Shown here: in pieces, positions 35,401-46,169 of the stretch
How the letters are laid out: each line of letters begins with the position of its first letter
Numbering within the stretch: the stretch's first letter is position 1
Source of the DNA: Ligula intestinalis
Taxonomy: Eukaryota > Platyhelminthes > Cestoda > Diphyllobothriidea > Diphyllobothriidae
DNA length: 64,000 nucleotides
Assembly (NCBI GenBank): GCA_036362985.1
Contig: JAYGXS010000006.1
Location: forward strand, 8,656,735 to 8,720,734
Reading direction: 5' to 3'
Program-made: the position numbers and the translations under genes
Notes under the pieces: generated by a model
Databases searched by the model: none
Told to the model about the DNA's origin: nothing
Seen by the model: only the letters and a program-made list of their open reading frames with translations

Positions 35401-38400
35401 GCGAGTGATGATAAACTTTCAATACAGTTGTGAAAGTTGCACGATTTTTGCGCATGATGTATAGATTATCCTTTTTTATCCGCGTATAGCGTTTCAGGAC
35501 AATTTTCGAATTTGCTCTTCTTGCATCTTCTGCATTTGAGATCAAATGACGTCATCTGTCAAATTAATAAGTTGTTTTGCTTTCCTTAAGAACCCCAGGC
35601 TTCTGATTGTGTTCTGTTTTATCTTACTTTTTTATGTAAGCCGTACGTAGTTATTGTATCAAATCATGCCACAAACAGGGCAGCGACCATTTGTGGAGCT
35701 CTGATGTCCTTTCTTTGCGGTTTTAACTAAAAGATCTTGTGCATTTTGCATACAGTCAAGCAGCCTCAAATTGCTTAAGCCATTTAATGCTATTACCGTT
35801 GTTTGATGAGCTGTTATCTCAGTCAGGAATAACTTCCGTGCATTTGTTGTGGAATTTATTACCTAAAACTAAGTGTCGCATTAAAACTTTAATCCATATT
35901 ACCACAATAAAAACAGAATTCTATGAAGGGGTCTCCAATTACCACTTTTAACTTAAAACTATTTGCGTTTGCGTTTACGATATCTGCACAGTTAAAATAT
36001 GACTCTATGCACCACTTTGTCAAACGTAGGTTAAGAAAATCAGTTATGGCTGTCGGGACCGGCATATTCCATCCGGAATTCAATAATAAAATAACGTGTG
36101 ATTTAAATTTTTTCTGCCGTTAACACGTAGGTATGAATAGCAGTACTAAATTATGTATGATACTAGTAGTAAAAGTACCATTTTAAAATCCCCTCGCATA
36201 TTTTACGGAAATTATTGGAGGGATTTGGCTAATAAGTAGGGAACCCTAGATTCCCTATGCGCTTTACGATTAAACGTTCAGTGAAGTTCAGCATTTTAAC
36301 GTAATAGGCATTGCCCTTGAAGATCCTATGAAATACTGTATAAGAATATTTAAGTTAATAAAAATGAATAAGCCATTTAACTTTTTATAACGAGAAACGT
36401 AGCGCTGTGCACGCAGTGGAACTGAAGCCTTCACACCCCGAATATTGGGGGTAAACATGTCAAGCAGTTGATTTAAGCGTCATTTGAAAATATGACCAGG
36501 GCTTTGGTTTGTTCTTGCATGGCTTTTTTGTACAGGTGAGCAATACATTTCAAGTACATTTGCATTAACTTCGCAAATACTCTATTTAAGAAAGGTAGAC
36601 TTTAACCTTTCCTCAGAAATGTACAAGCTACCTTAACATCGTCATAAATGCGCGGGGGGCTGACTTTAATAGGATATAACAAGAAACGTCCACCATTACG
36701 ATAATGCTCAAATATAAGGCTATATTATTCGCAGCGGTGATTGTTAAATGTGTTTGATGCAGAAAAAGAAAACGAATAATGTTGAACCTACTCTTTTAAG
36801 CGTTTGCAGCCCTGCATTCAACCTTTAGAAGCCAAAGAAATTCGTTTATGTGCAGGAAAAATTTAAAGTGTAGAAAAAAGGACAAGAATACGTAGTGTCA
36901 ACCGCTTGCACAGGCTTGATTTTGGGCAACGCGGTCTTTTAGGTGATTTGCATCATCTGCCCGAACTGTCCAGAACCCCTAGGGAAGTGTGTAATTACCT
37001 GGCTACACATGGTCGAAATATGGTTTGCGGGCGTACGTCGCGCGCATTCAATACTACAAGAATTGCGCTTACCAGTTGTCCACGTACAGTCTTTCACGCC
37101 TTCCATAAGGTCGTGCATGCAATTTATCGGCTTTAGTTATTATTATGTTGGAATAAGTCTCTGGGTACTGAGTGAACCTTCTAAACTTAGTTACAACTAA
37201 TTTAGCAGTCCTGATGGTGCAATATGTTTCCGAGCAGGGTGTCAACCCACTTTTCACATGCACCTGACACAATTCTTACTAAAAGGCCGCAATCCTGTTG
37301 AATCAGCAATGATTCACACGTTATAGGCAATGGTAGGTACCAGCTGAATATAATTCGCTCCATCCATCCATCCTCATATATGGTCACTGCATGAACTTAC
37401 TCGCAGCCTTCAGAATTATTTTCATAGTTCCACGGACCTGACCACTTGCATATTTCTACTTTTTACAAGAGGCACTAGAGTTGCAATCTGCATTAATATG
37501 CATTGTCGTAATAAGTGCAAGTGCTGCATATACCATAGCCTAATGGGATCTTGTTTCGTTGTCGCTTGCAGTTTTCTGTGTCAAACATCCCTCCACTGAT
37601 TGCTTCTGCAGGTTATCGTACCTTTTCTACTATCAATTGATTTTGCTTACAGCCCAAATGGCTAAGAAACGTTTGTCTGCCATGTTTTCGTATGAAATAA
37701 TATCATCGTTGCTACACCCGACTGGCCATTGCAATACATGTGCCGCATGCAGCCCACCAATTCCATGCCGAGTCTGATGTTCCATCTTCTTAAAATGCGC
37801 AAGTAAACCCGCCTAAATAATGTCAAGAAGTTAAGTCTACAATGTTGCCAAATGCTGTTCTAACTTACCGTGCCTTTAAGCGCTAGTCGGTAAGAAATGA
37901 ATCTTCTGTTAATCGACTCTTCAAACTATAAGTCTCACAGTTATTGATTTAGGTATCAGATCCACTCCAATACGCTTACACCAGTGACAGGCTTTGGGCC
38001 ATTGCCTATTTTGTTTTCCCATCGACTGACACAGCGAGAGGAGCTAAATTGCATGCTTCATATATGGATGCACGCGCAAGTCAAAAATAATTCGGACATA
38101 AAACATTTTAAATTAACGGACAGCTCATAGATAGGAACGGTGAAAAAAAAGCATGAAGAGGTACGTTGTGTTTTTTGCGTGACGTTCGAAACGAAGGGAT
38201 TCCCCAACTCGCCTTCGGACAGACAAGAAATACGCAATGAAAAACAAAAAGTTCAAACGTGTGGCCCTCGTCTCTTCCACCATTCTTTGAGGTATTTTAG
38301 ATAGTTTCTAACTTTATGTGATGGTTGATGCATTAATCGTCACAGTACATAGATCCGTAAATTCTCGGCCATTTGTGGAGATGAAAACTCCGACAATGCC

Positions 38401-39360
38401 TGTCTTATCCCATGCAAAGGTGTTTCCTGTGTCAGGGAAATACATAGCCACTTCGGACGAATCGTCACATCTTTTCGTGGCTAAGTGGTGCTTATGGAGA
38501 TGGATATTGTCGTTTGGTGCACAGTATACAGTATCACAAGATCTGTATGCAATTTTTTAAATGTTTTTTATTGAGGTAGCCAACCCTATCCTCAGGGTGT
38601 AATAGCTTGATGCGTTAAGTAGCCATCGGTTTGTTCTCCAAACAGTTATATCTACACGCATGCGCGACTAACAATTAGCCATGTAGAGACCTTACTATTT
38701 GATCAGAGTGGCACTTCCCTGACAGAGGACACACCTTTGCCTCTCCAAAAATGACCGATAATTTGTGGAGGCTATGCATCCCTACGATTCATGCAGCATC
38801 CACCACATAGAGTTACATGCTGCCTGTAAACACCTCAAAGAACGATGGACAAGACGAAGCCCACACAACACACACTGACTGACACCACTACCACCAGGCT
38901 TGTTTCACGCCATTTAACCATTGAACTTGTTTTCCCCACGCTTAAAATGTTAATTGTTCCTTGCTCATTTCTTGTTAATCCAGAGACGACCTAGGGAAAA
39001 AGACTCAAAAATTAACTGATAAAAGTTACCTTTCTATGCCAAAGTACATCTTTTTTCTTTGGTGTTCAACGTAGGTAACCAAATTGCGGTGTTCGCGCAT
39101 TCCTTGCAACTGCACAAATGCTGAATGTAGTGGCCTTCAGTTTGTGGAACCTTTATTTTTCCAAACAGACATTCTTATGATATTAATTCCAAGGGGAACT
39201 TATAAGGTCACTTCGATTATGGACAATAGTGTTCTTGCTTTAATTATAAAGGAAAATAAAAATGATATCAAGTACTTTACACATATTTTGTTTTAATTGC
39301 TTTTGGATGTGAAATTCGTAATTCTAGTGCCTTTAATTACGAAAATGCAAATGAATGCGG
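32440..39360. other. No gene recognised
   Basis: Mostly AT-rich, with a TA microsatellite at 33,993-34,009. The part from about 36,900 to 38,960 is less AT-rich and has fewer homopolymers than its surroundings, but its frames (up to about 85 codons) carry nothing I recognise. It may be an old mobile element or an untranslated or exonic region. Confidence 0.45.
33993..34009. repeat. TA microsatellite
   Basis: About eight TA units in a row. Simple sequence. Confidence 0.8.
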
Positions 39361-39369
39361 ATTGCAACT

Positions 39370-39690
39370 CTAGTGCCTCTTGTAGTAGGTAGAAATATGT
39401 AAGTGGTCGTAATTCTTGCGTTTGTCCTTCCGGTTTACTGCAGTGCGTCTTCTTCCTCTGAAAAGTGATTGACTACAGCCACGTTTATGCGTTATTAGGT
39501 GGTTGCTATGGAGGCTGAACACCTGGGTTGTGTTTGTCGCCTTTCTATAAACCATTGTGCTAAGTTCCCCGTTGGGTTCAAGCGTGAAAAGGACATCCAG
39601 GAGCGGTCGTTGTCCAGCACTCTCTTCCTCTGTTGTGAATTGGATATCGGGGAAAGGGTGAAGAAATGTTTCCACATATTACACTTTTCG
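39370..39690 (-). pseudogene. Penelope-like reverse transcriptase fragment
   Basis: About 100 codons open on the minus strand. Conserved PLE RT segments follow in order: FPDIQFTTEEE (the IxFTxExE strand), RPLLDVLFTLEPNGEL (the PFLDV segment), VYRKATNTTQVF (the VYRKPT segment) and LHSNHLITHKRGCSQSLF (the SNHP-KR-LxxR segment). RRRTAVNRKDKR leads towards the connection region and stops at TTYYKRH-like sequence. This is the part of the RT just after catalytic motif C; the YxDD box itself is not present upstream, so the copy is truncated on both sides. The RT would copy element RNA at a nicked target. It has no domain partner nearby. Pseudogene status is clear. Confidence 0.75.
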
Positions 39691-39769
39691 AAATATATTA
39701 GCACACCTAAGATAATGATAGGATTTACCTTGTTATAAGTCTTAAAGTGTGCTAAAAGCAACCATTTTA

Positions 39770-42700
39770 TAGCAAAATTTCATATCATATAATTGGAAGT
39801 ATCCAACTTTTACGGGATGTACAGTGATAAATGTACTGATCACCCATTTCAACATTTACTATTTAAGGACCCATTATTTGAAGCTATTAATGATTTTTAC
39901 TTGTGTCGTAGACATATTAGACATCCAACCCAACTAAAGCGTGCAAAGTGCCAGCAGAGTTTCCAAAATTGTAGAAAATAAACATGGCCTTTATCACATA
40001 CTTAAAAAATGCAAAATATATATTAAACGTTCATGCGCGGAGATCGCTTAAGGTTTTAATTGTCCAAACAGACGGCAAAGTCCTTACTTGTCTTTAGAAA
40101 AAGACAACAATGTCAATCCAGCACCTCGCAAACAAGGTTAATAATTTTCTTATATATATCCACACCTATGCTTGACTTTTCAAACGAAATTCGAAAAACA
40201 AATGTTAGCAAATGCGTATCCAGATTCCATTAGCCAACTGCATGGAATGTTGCAGTTAGATTTTCCACTGCGCACAGCTTTTGATTACAACAGAGTAGAG
40301 GAACAGGAAACCAGAAAATAAATTTAAAAATCTCAATATACTTTTTTTGTGCTCTGGCACTATAAGTATACATCTATAACTAATTAATTTGCAATACCGG
40401 TATCAGATTGAGATGCAAAAATACAATTATTTGGTTGTTTCTTTTCGTTTAGACATGAATGCATGATATAAGGTCAGCAGTTATTATAACATTATGTCAT
40501 CCTGGCTCCACTGCCTACATGTTCATTTGTATAGGTTGGCCAACTGCGCAATTAAGCCTATGAAAAATGTCAACGGATGAGGTTTTTGTGCAATTAAAAG
40601 TTGCGTTAAGGACAAGGGACTGGTTCAGCAAAGGATAAAATGAGGGCAGTAACGATTCTCTGTATATGTATTTAAGGCGTAAGCTAATTGACTGGAGATT
40701 TTAGCATCTTGTACTACGCTTGGGCGTGGTGTCAACCAACAGGATGGGAGCCGTAAACCACTCATGAAATGCTAAAATAAGTTACATTTACTAATTTTTT
40801 TGTTTCAAAGTTTTTAATAGATCGCATTCCTATTGGACGTTTTCATTATTATTTTAAAGCTAGCAAGTACAGAATCTAAAAATGTATTGAAGTGAAAAAT
40901 TAAGGATTGCTTCATGCAAGTACATATCCTGCACATATGCAATAACTGGATGACTATGCGTCATTTTTGATTGTCGACAATTCCTTATATCCGGATATTT
41001 ACTATATTTCAATAACTTCTTTATAAGTCATTTTAGAAGAGGTTTAAAGCAAAGTCTTTTCAGGATACTTCAGAAAAATAAAATGTCCATCGCACGATAT
41101 ATAAGCAAATATGTTATGAAAATAGAATGAACAGACTTGCAGGTGCCACCCTTAATTTCCCAACTCATTTGCTTCAAGTTCAACAATTTTGTGAGTGAAT
41201 TTTAATGTACAACCGATTTAAACTAATACTGGGGCAAGCGCTTCTCGTGCGAAAAAAGGCTAATGAAAACGGATGCCAAGTTTTATCGGACAGGTGGGTA
41301 GCATGCTCAAATAGTGTTTTAATTTGTTAAAATGAAGAACCTAGGTTCAAAAGCCTGCATGTCAAATACTTAGCTCTGTTGCGGTAACATTACCAGTTCA
41401 GGTATCTACGTCAAAATAACTACGGGGTTGATGGTCAGCACACAGTTTAGGCACTCAGATGGCTCAGGGAGCACTGCCGGTTATTTGAGGTAATATAAAT
41501 TTAGTGCATCATGATTGGTTCATCAATCGTATGGCTCACCGTTAGCATGGTTTTGCAACCAGGCAAGAAACGGTTGTTCAATGAGTACTAAAAAGGTTTT
41601 GAGCTTGTGGAATTAAGGAAAACTTCGCTATCACTGAGCGGGGCAACTAAATAGATGCCTCCAAATAAGGCGATAGAAAAGAAAAGAGAAAACAGCATTT
41701 GATGATTTAGGGCCGCCAAGCAAATGGCAAACTGGCAAACTGGGGACGAGATAACGCGTTGCAAATGCATAGTCTCCACAGCACCCATTGGCTGCAACAC
41801 TTAAAGGTAAATGGGACTAATTCGAGTGTTGCACTGTGGGGTCAAACTCATGCAAACATGCCAAAAGTGTTATTTGATATTGAATACGTTTCTTAACAGC
41901 GGAGACTTGCATTTGAGTTTTTTAATGCGCATAATGCTCTTAAATGTATCTGTCTTGAAACTGTCTATGCATTTTTTTTCCATTTTACAAAGTACACTTA
42001 AGTAATAATATAAGGCGTTTGTTCGGCTTGTCATTTTTTTCTACATTGGTATATAAAGTTGTTACATCTGCTGACCTTATTGACTCCCCTGTATGCTTAT
42101 CAACGCACAATAGCAGAATGCAAAACTGTCAAATCTAAACAGTTTGTGCTTCTACGAAACGCGTTAACAGAAACCTTGCGGTAAATATATTACAAAACAG
42201 CATGCCCAAACATTTAAATGTATGTTGTGCGATAGTCCTTCGTATTACTGAGTACTTGCAAACCTCGAGATATTGCTTGTAATGTAAATAATACATCAGG
42301 ATGTTTTTAACATTACTGGACATAAAATAGCCCGCAAAATGTCGGTAAAAGATGTTTGCATTCACAAAGGTCATGAGATAAATTCGCAAAATACGCAAAA
42401 ATCTAGAAAAATGCAAATAATGCATATCTTTTTCGCATACAGGTTCAATCTCAGCTTCTGGATTTCAATATTTTTGCAATTGGCTAGCGTGCTATGAATT
42501 GCAGTAGAAAATACTGATAGCTCTTTATACGAAAGTGTATATGTCAGGAGCTTCGATGTGTAGTAGAGATAGACATTGCAGCCATTAATTCAGATTTGTG
42601 GTGATAGGCAATGTCAAAATGAATGTGATCATCAAAATTCTTGTCCGTTTAAAGTGTCTCGGCATTATAGTATGAGCTACAAAAGCATTTAAAACATCTG

Positions 42701-45185
42701 CAGCTAAAAGAGTATTCGGAAGGTTTGTTTAAAGATAAAATATCTTTATTAAGCAGGGCTGAAATTATAATCGGAGAGCCGCAGAGAATTCGGGGAGAAT
42801 GTTGCATCTAAAAATCTCTACATTATCGTTTGTGGCGTGTTTTGGGATCGTTTCTGTGGGTATAATACAGAATTTTGTAAATTGTAGTGACAATAATATC
42901 ACTATGATAAGACATTGAAAGATTATATGACAAAATGCCGGAAAGAGGCTACCTTATTAGACAGGAGTCATAATGATTCGAGACTAGTAGAGCATCGTAA
43001 TCAAAAAGCACACAAGGATGAATTTTGATAATTCGGTCGAAAACCAATCGATAACGACAATGCCAAGACATCTTTAAAACCATCTTTCAGAGGACACCGA
43101 AAGCATATTCTTTATTTGCTTAAGGGCGGCGTGGTTTTTTATGGCAACTTTAAGACGTTTTAGTGGTAATGAAGATCAGAAAAATTTTACAGAATAATTT
43201 TGGACCAAAATTTTTGTTCTAAGAGAGTGCAAAGGGAATGTTAGCAATGAATATTCTCCAGGAAAAAAAGAAAATTTCACGTGCATGCTTACAAAATTTT
43301 CCATATAACATATTAACTTGGGGAACGCCCACCCCCTAAACATTTTACATTGTGAATCTACGAAAACGATCAAAAGTTCATTTGCTTCTCCGTTCCATTA
43401 TTTACGACTAATAAATGGCTACACTTTCGAATATTTTGGGTTTTGTTTTGCGATTGGTCACTCACTGCAGCAGATAGCTGATACCGTTGAGTCTTTACGT
43501 CGTTCTTTTCGAAATAATTTAAAAAATAAACCGTGCTCTTAAAAAATCATACCATTTTTTTTAAATATTATGATGACTATTTTTGGATAAGTTTTAATCT
43601 GTGGGATAGCATCGGTTAGGTTGAAGCTGTGCTGACATTCTGACCTTATTACAACATTCCAGACCAAATAGCACACAAAATATGAAAGGGTCGTTTGGTC
43701 AAAAGTGCTCAAATGTCTGTCCTTCCAAATATACCTTATTGCCTACCATCTACTTGCAACTGAGTTGCGCCAGACAAAGCTGCACTTCAATTGCTATTTG
43801 CTTTTTTATCTCATAGCCATCGGTACACCCTTTTTTCGTGAAAGTAGATGGATTCGTGCTGTGGGTACTGTGGGTTTCCGTTCACAGGCCGCTTTGGTTT
43901 TTTGCCTTACGTACATTTATTTCACGCAGCAAATCAGACCAGCTGTATACATACACCAAATAAACTCTTTTGCTTGAACGTTAAAAGTGGCTAGTGAGCA
44001 TAAGTAAATTTCCTATAAATTATCATCGGGCAAAAACGAACCTTTTGCAAGCGCTAAGCTTGGCATGGCTAACGGTTACATAACTGCCTGCTCTTTTTCC
44101 GCGCTTACTATTTCCCTTCCACCGACTCCCTCCTGCCCGGCGTCAACAAGCCCTCGTTGCCGAATATTCACCTACCCTCAAACTCTTGTGTTTGGTCCAA
44201 AAAGCATTTGCCTGTTATGATGAGCGTAACTATCTGCATGTTTACGGTGTACATTTAAACCCTCTACACGTATAAATGTAACGACCTGATGAGAATTTAT
44301 CGAAAGGTTGCGTATGCTCGCAAATCACTCTTCTGAATTCCCTGATGGAACTTTTCACCCCGTTATAAATGGCAAGGAAAATATTTGTATTTATTGGGCA
44401 AACACTTAACACCTTAATTCTAAGTGCTACTACTGACAGTTAATTATTTATTATTTTTGTGGTAAAACTGACATTTTACTGTAAAAAAATTAGACAGAAG
44501 GTAAATATAGTTCCTAATGTTGCAACATGCATCCTGATTGCCCTTAATTGCATAGCTCACATTCCCTGGGGCTTATCACACTTTCCAATTACTTTGTTGA
44601 CACTCATGAGAAATTATTTTCTTCTTGCATGTTAATTTTTTGCCAGGGGAGATGCTCAATTACAATGATATAATGTCTGATGAGACAGCTGGCATTTGGG
44701 CTACTGTTTGTTTAACATGTCTTTATTATTCCGTGGGAGACACAATGGAAATAGACATTTCATCCTTATAAGTTTTTTCTGCACAAGCAGCCATTATTGT
44801 GCATTGCTTTGCTCATGTGATGTTGACTGCTTCGGAATATTGGGAGACATGTCTTCCTTAAAGGCTTTGTTACACTTAGCTTGACATTTTGTTGCACATG
44901 ACATGTTAATCACTACTTCTAAAGGGAAGTTTTTTTTTAAATAAATACAATCGCTCGAAAGGTTGAACGCTCTTTTCCTCCTGTTGGCAAGAAAGCTGTG
45001 CATCTGTGTAATTTTTTAGTAGGCACCAGGACTATTCTGCCTTTAAAGGTTCTTTGAGGCTGAACGGACAGAACGATGATTTTGAACGTTCACATGCGAA
45101 AAGCTTGAAACCAATATACTTTTTTCAGTTCAAATGGAAATTGATCCGTTAAACATTGTCTGGAATAACGGATACCTTTTTGCCA
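39770..45185. other. No gene recognised
   Basis: AT-rich with short frames only. A weak tRNA-like string at 41,287-41,365 (GGGTAGCATGCTCAAATAG and CTAGGTTCAAAAGCC) is not convincing. A short GC-rich patch near 44,095-44,165 has no identity I can give. Confidence 0.45.
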
Positions 45186-45261
45186 ATAGAGGAGAATATA
45201 CGAGTTCCAGGGAGCAGTTTTGAAGAACAAGATTCTATCACTGGAAAAAGGACTTTATTTT

Positions 45262-45301
45262 CCTGACGTTTCGGATTCCGTCAGGAATCCTCTGTCATAG
45301 G
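45262..45301 (-). ncRNA. Hammerhead-like motif in left arm of copy D
   Basis: Minus strand: CCT, ATGACAGA, GGATTCC, TGAC, GGAATCC, GAAA, CGTC, AGG. Stem II is a perfect 7-bp helix, the GAAA box and GTC end are intact, and CCT/AGG can start stem I. Box 1 has one extra base and C-to-A at its first position compared with CUGANGA. Confidence 0.5.
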
Positions 45302-45357
45302 TAATCGTAAACAGGTCTGAGACATGCGCAGATAATGGGTGATAAATGCACAGATTG

Positions 45358-45371
45358 CACGGTATTTATAG
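45358..45371 (-). promoter_or_regulatory. TATA-like box in left arm of copy D
   Basis: CTATAAATACCGTG, minus strand, at the same place as in the other copies. It points away from the spacer and towards the hammerhead-like motif. Confidence 0.4.
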
Positions 45372-45446
45372 TTCACAGCGGTCACCCGCATGCGTACTGT
45401 AATTGTCCGTCCCTGTAGCCATATCTTGAGGTCTTAATTGGTCCGG

Positions 45447-45590
45447 TTATTGCTCATTATTTGCGACAGTGTTCTTGCCCGCGTCAGAGTTGTGCTCAAT
45501 CCTTCCCACGTGACTGATTCCCTTGCTGAGGAAATTTCTCAGTACACCGTATGGGAACGCAAAATCGTTGCGTGACTCATTCTCTTGCTC
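45447..45590 (-). pseudogene. PLE C-terminal tail in left arm of copy D
   Basis: Minus-strand frame with NDFAFPYGVLRNFLSKGISHVGR, then HNSDAGKNTVANNEQ and a stop. It matches the tail in copy C (FPYGVLRHFLSEKISHVGR). Only the last 45 or so codons of the element ORF are present. The frame also runs on into the CA-rich spacer (Cys/His-rich residues), which is not original coding. Confidence 0.6.
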
Positions 45591-45604
45591 AGGTTTAAAC
45601 ATGG

Positions 45605-45715
45605 ACACACACACACAGTGGCAATGCTTGCATACATCGGCACACACTTACTGGTGGGACCGACAACAGCAACAGCCCCGCGATGTACACAAATACACAC
45701 GCACACACAAAAGGG
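45605..45715. repeat. CA-rich spacer of copy D
   Basis: ACACACACACA runs near both ends of a locally GC-richer loop (ACAGCAACAGCCCCGCG in the middle). A microsatellite-like segment between inverted arms. Confidence 0.6.
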
Positions 45716-45769
45716 ACTGCCGCCGCCCGTTTACCGCTTGGCATCCTTCCAGGACTGCGTGAGCAGCAA

Positions 45770-46016
45770 CGATTTGTCGTTCCCATACGGTGTACTGAGA
45801 AATTTACTGAGCTAGAGAATCAGTCACTTGGGAAGGACTGGGCACAACTCTGACGACAGCGGGCGTAATTGTCGAGCAATTATCAAACCTGCATCCGACG
45901 TGGACAAAAACTCTGTTGCAATTAATGAGCAATCACCGGACCAATTAAGACCTACAGAGGTGGCTACAGGAACGGACAATTATAGTACGCATGCGGGTGA
46001 CCGCTGTGAACTATAA
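45770..46016 (+). pseudogene. PLE C-terminal tail in right arm of copy D
   Basis: Plus-strand remnant: LSFPYGVLRNLLS ends at a stop in one frame, and the tail resumes in another frame at VGRTGHNSDDSGRNCRAI, then DVDKNSVAINEQSPDQLR and a stop after DRCEL near 46,016. It is thus frameshifted against the left arm. It extends the family tail further than copy C, showing that the ORF normally ends just before the TATA-like box. Confidence 0.6.
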
Positions 46017-46024
46017 ATACCGTG
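46011..46024 (+). promoter_or_regulatory. TATA-like box in right arm of copy D
   Basis: CTATAAATACCGTG on the plus strand, immediately at the end of the ORF tail and 60 bp before the hammerhead-like motif. Confidence 0.4.
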
Positions 46025-46080
46025 CAATCTGTGCATTTAACACCCCTTATCTGCGCATGTCTCAGACCTGTTTACGATTA

Positions 46081-46120
46081 CCTATGACTAAGGATTCCCG
46101 GAGGAATCCAAAACGTCAGG
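46081..46120 (+). ncRNA. Hammerhead-like motif in right arm of copy D
   Basis: CCT, ATGACTA (46,084-46,090), one A, GGATTCC, CGGA, GGAATCC (stem II), AAAA, CGTC, AGG. The first core box differs from CUGANGA at two positions and box 2 has G-to-A. CCT pairs with AGG around the core. Inactive by consensus. Confidence 0.45.
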
Positions 46121-46169
46121 AAAATAAAATCCTTGTTCCAGTGATCACATCTTCCTCTTTGGATACCTT

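Larger units (their letters stand above)
45190..46165. mobile_element. Foldback pair of PLE terminal repeats around a CA-rich spacer (copy D)
   Basis: Left arm 45,190-45,590 (minus sense) and right arm 45,750-46,165 (plus sense) are inverted copies. Shared landmarks, outside to inside: CACTGGAA/TTCCAGTG edge, AAACGTCAGG hammerhead-like motif, TATA-like box, GGTGACCGC-type stretch, ATTGCTCATTA, TCAGTCAC, and TCCCATACGGTGTACTGAG at the inner end. The inner parts code in both arms for the PLE C-terminus (FPYGVLRNFLS in the left arm). The loop of about 160 bp is less AT-rich and holds CA-rich tracts (45,605-45,619 and about 45,690-45,715). It does not resemble the PLE ORF. Confidence 0.75.

Noticed and set aside
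36950..37400. Apparent similarity to 46,190-46,520 (GCGCGCATTC, GTTGAATCAGC)
   Set aside because: Only short shared words; the alignment does not extend between them.
41287..41365. tRNA-like strings GTAGCATGCTCAAATAG and AGGTTCAAAAGCC
   Set aside because: Stems do not pair, B box is imperfect and no element structure is visible.
45595..45786. Cys/His/Val-rich frames in both strands of the copy D spacer
   Set aside because: Produced by the CA/GT tracts; no conserved motif.
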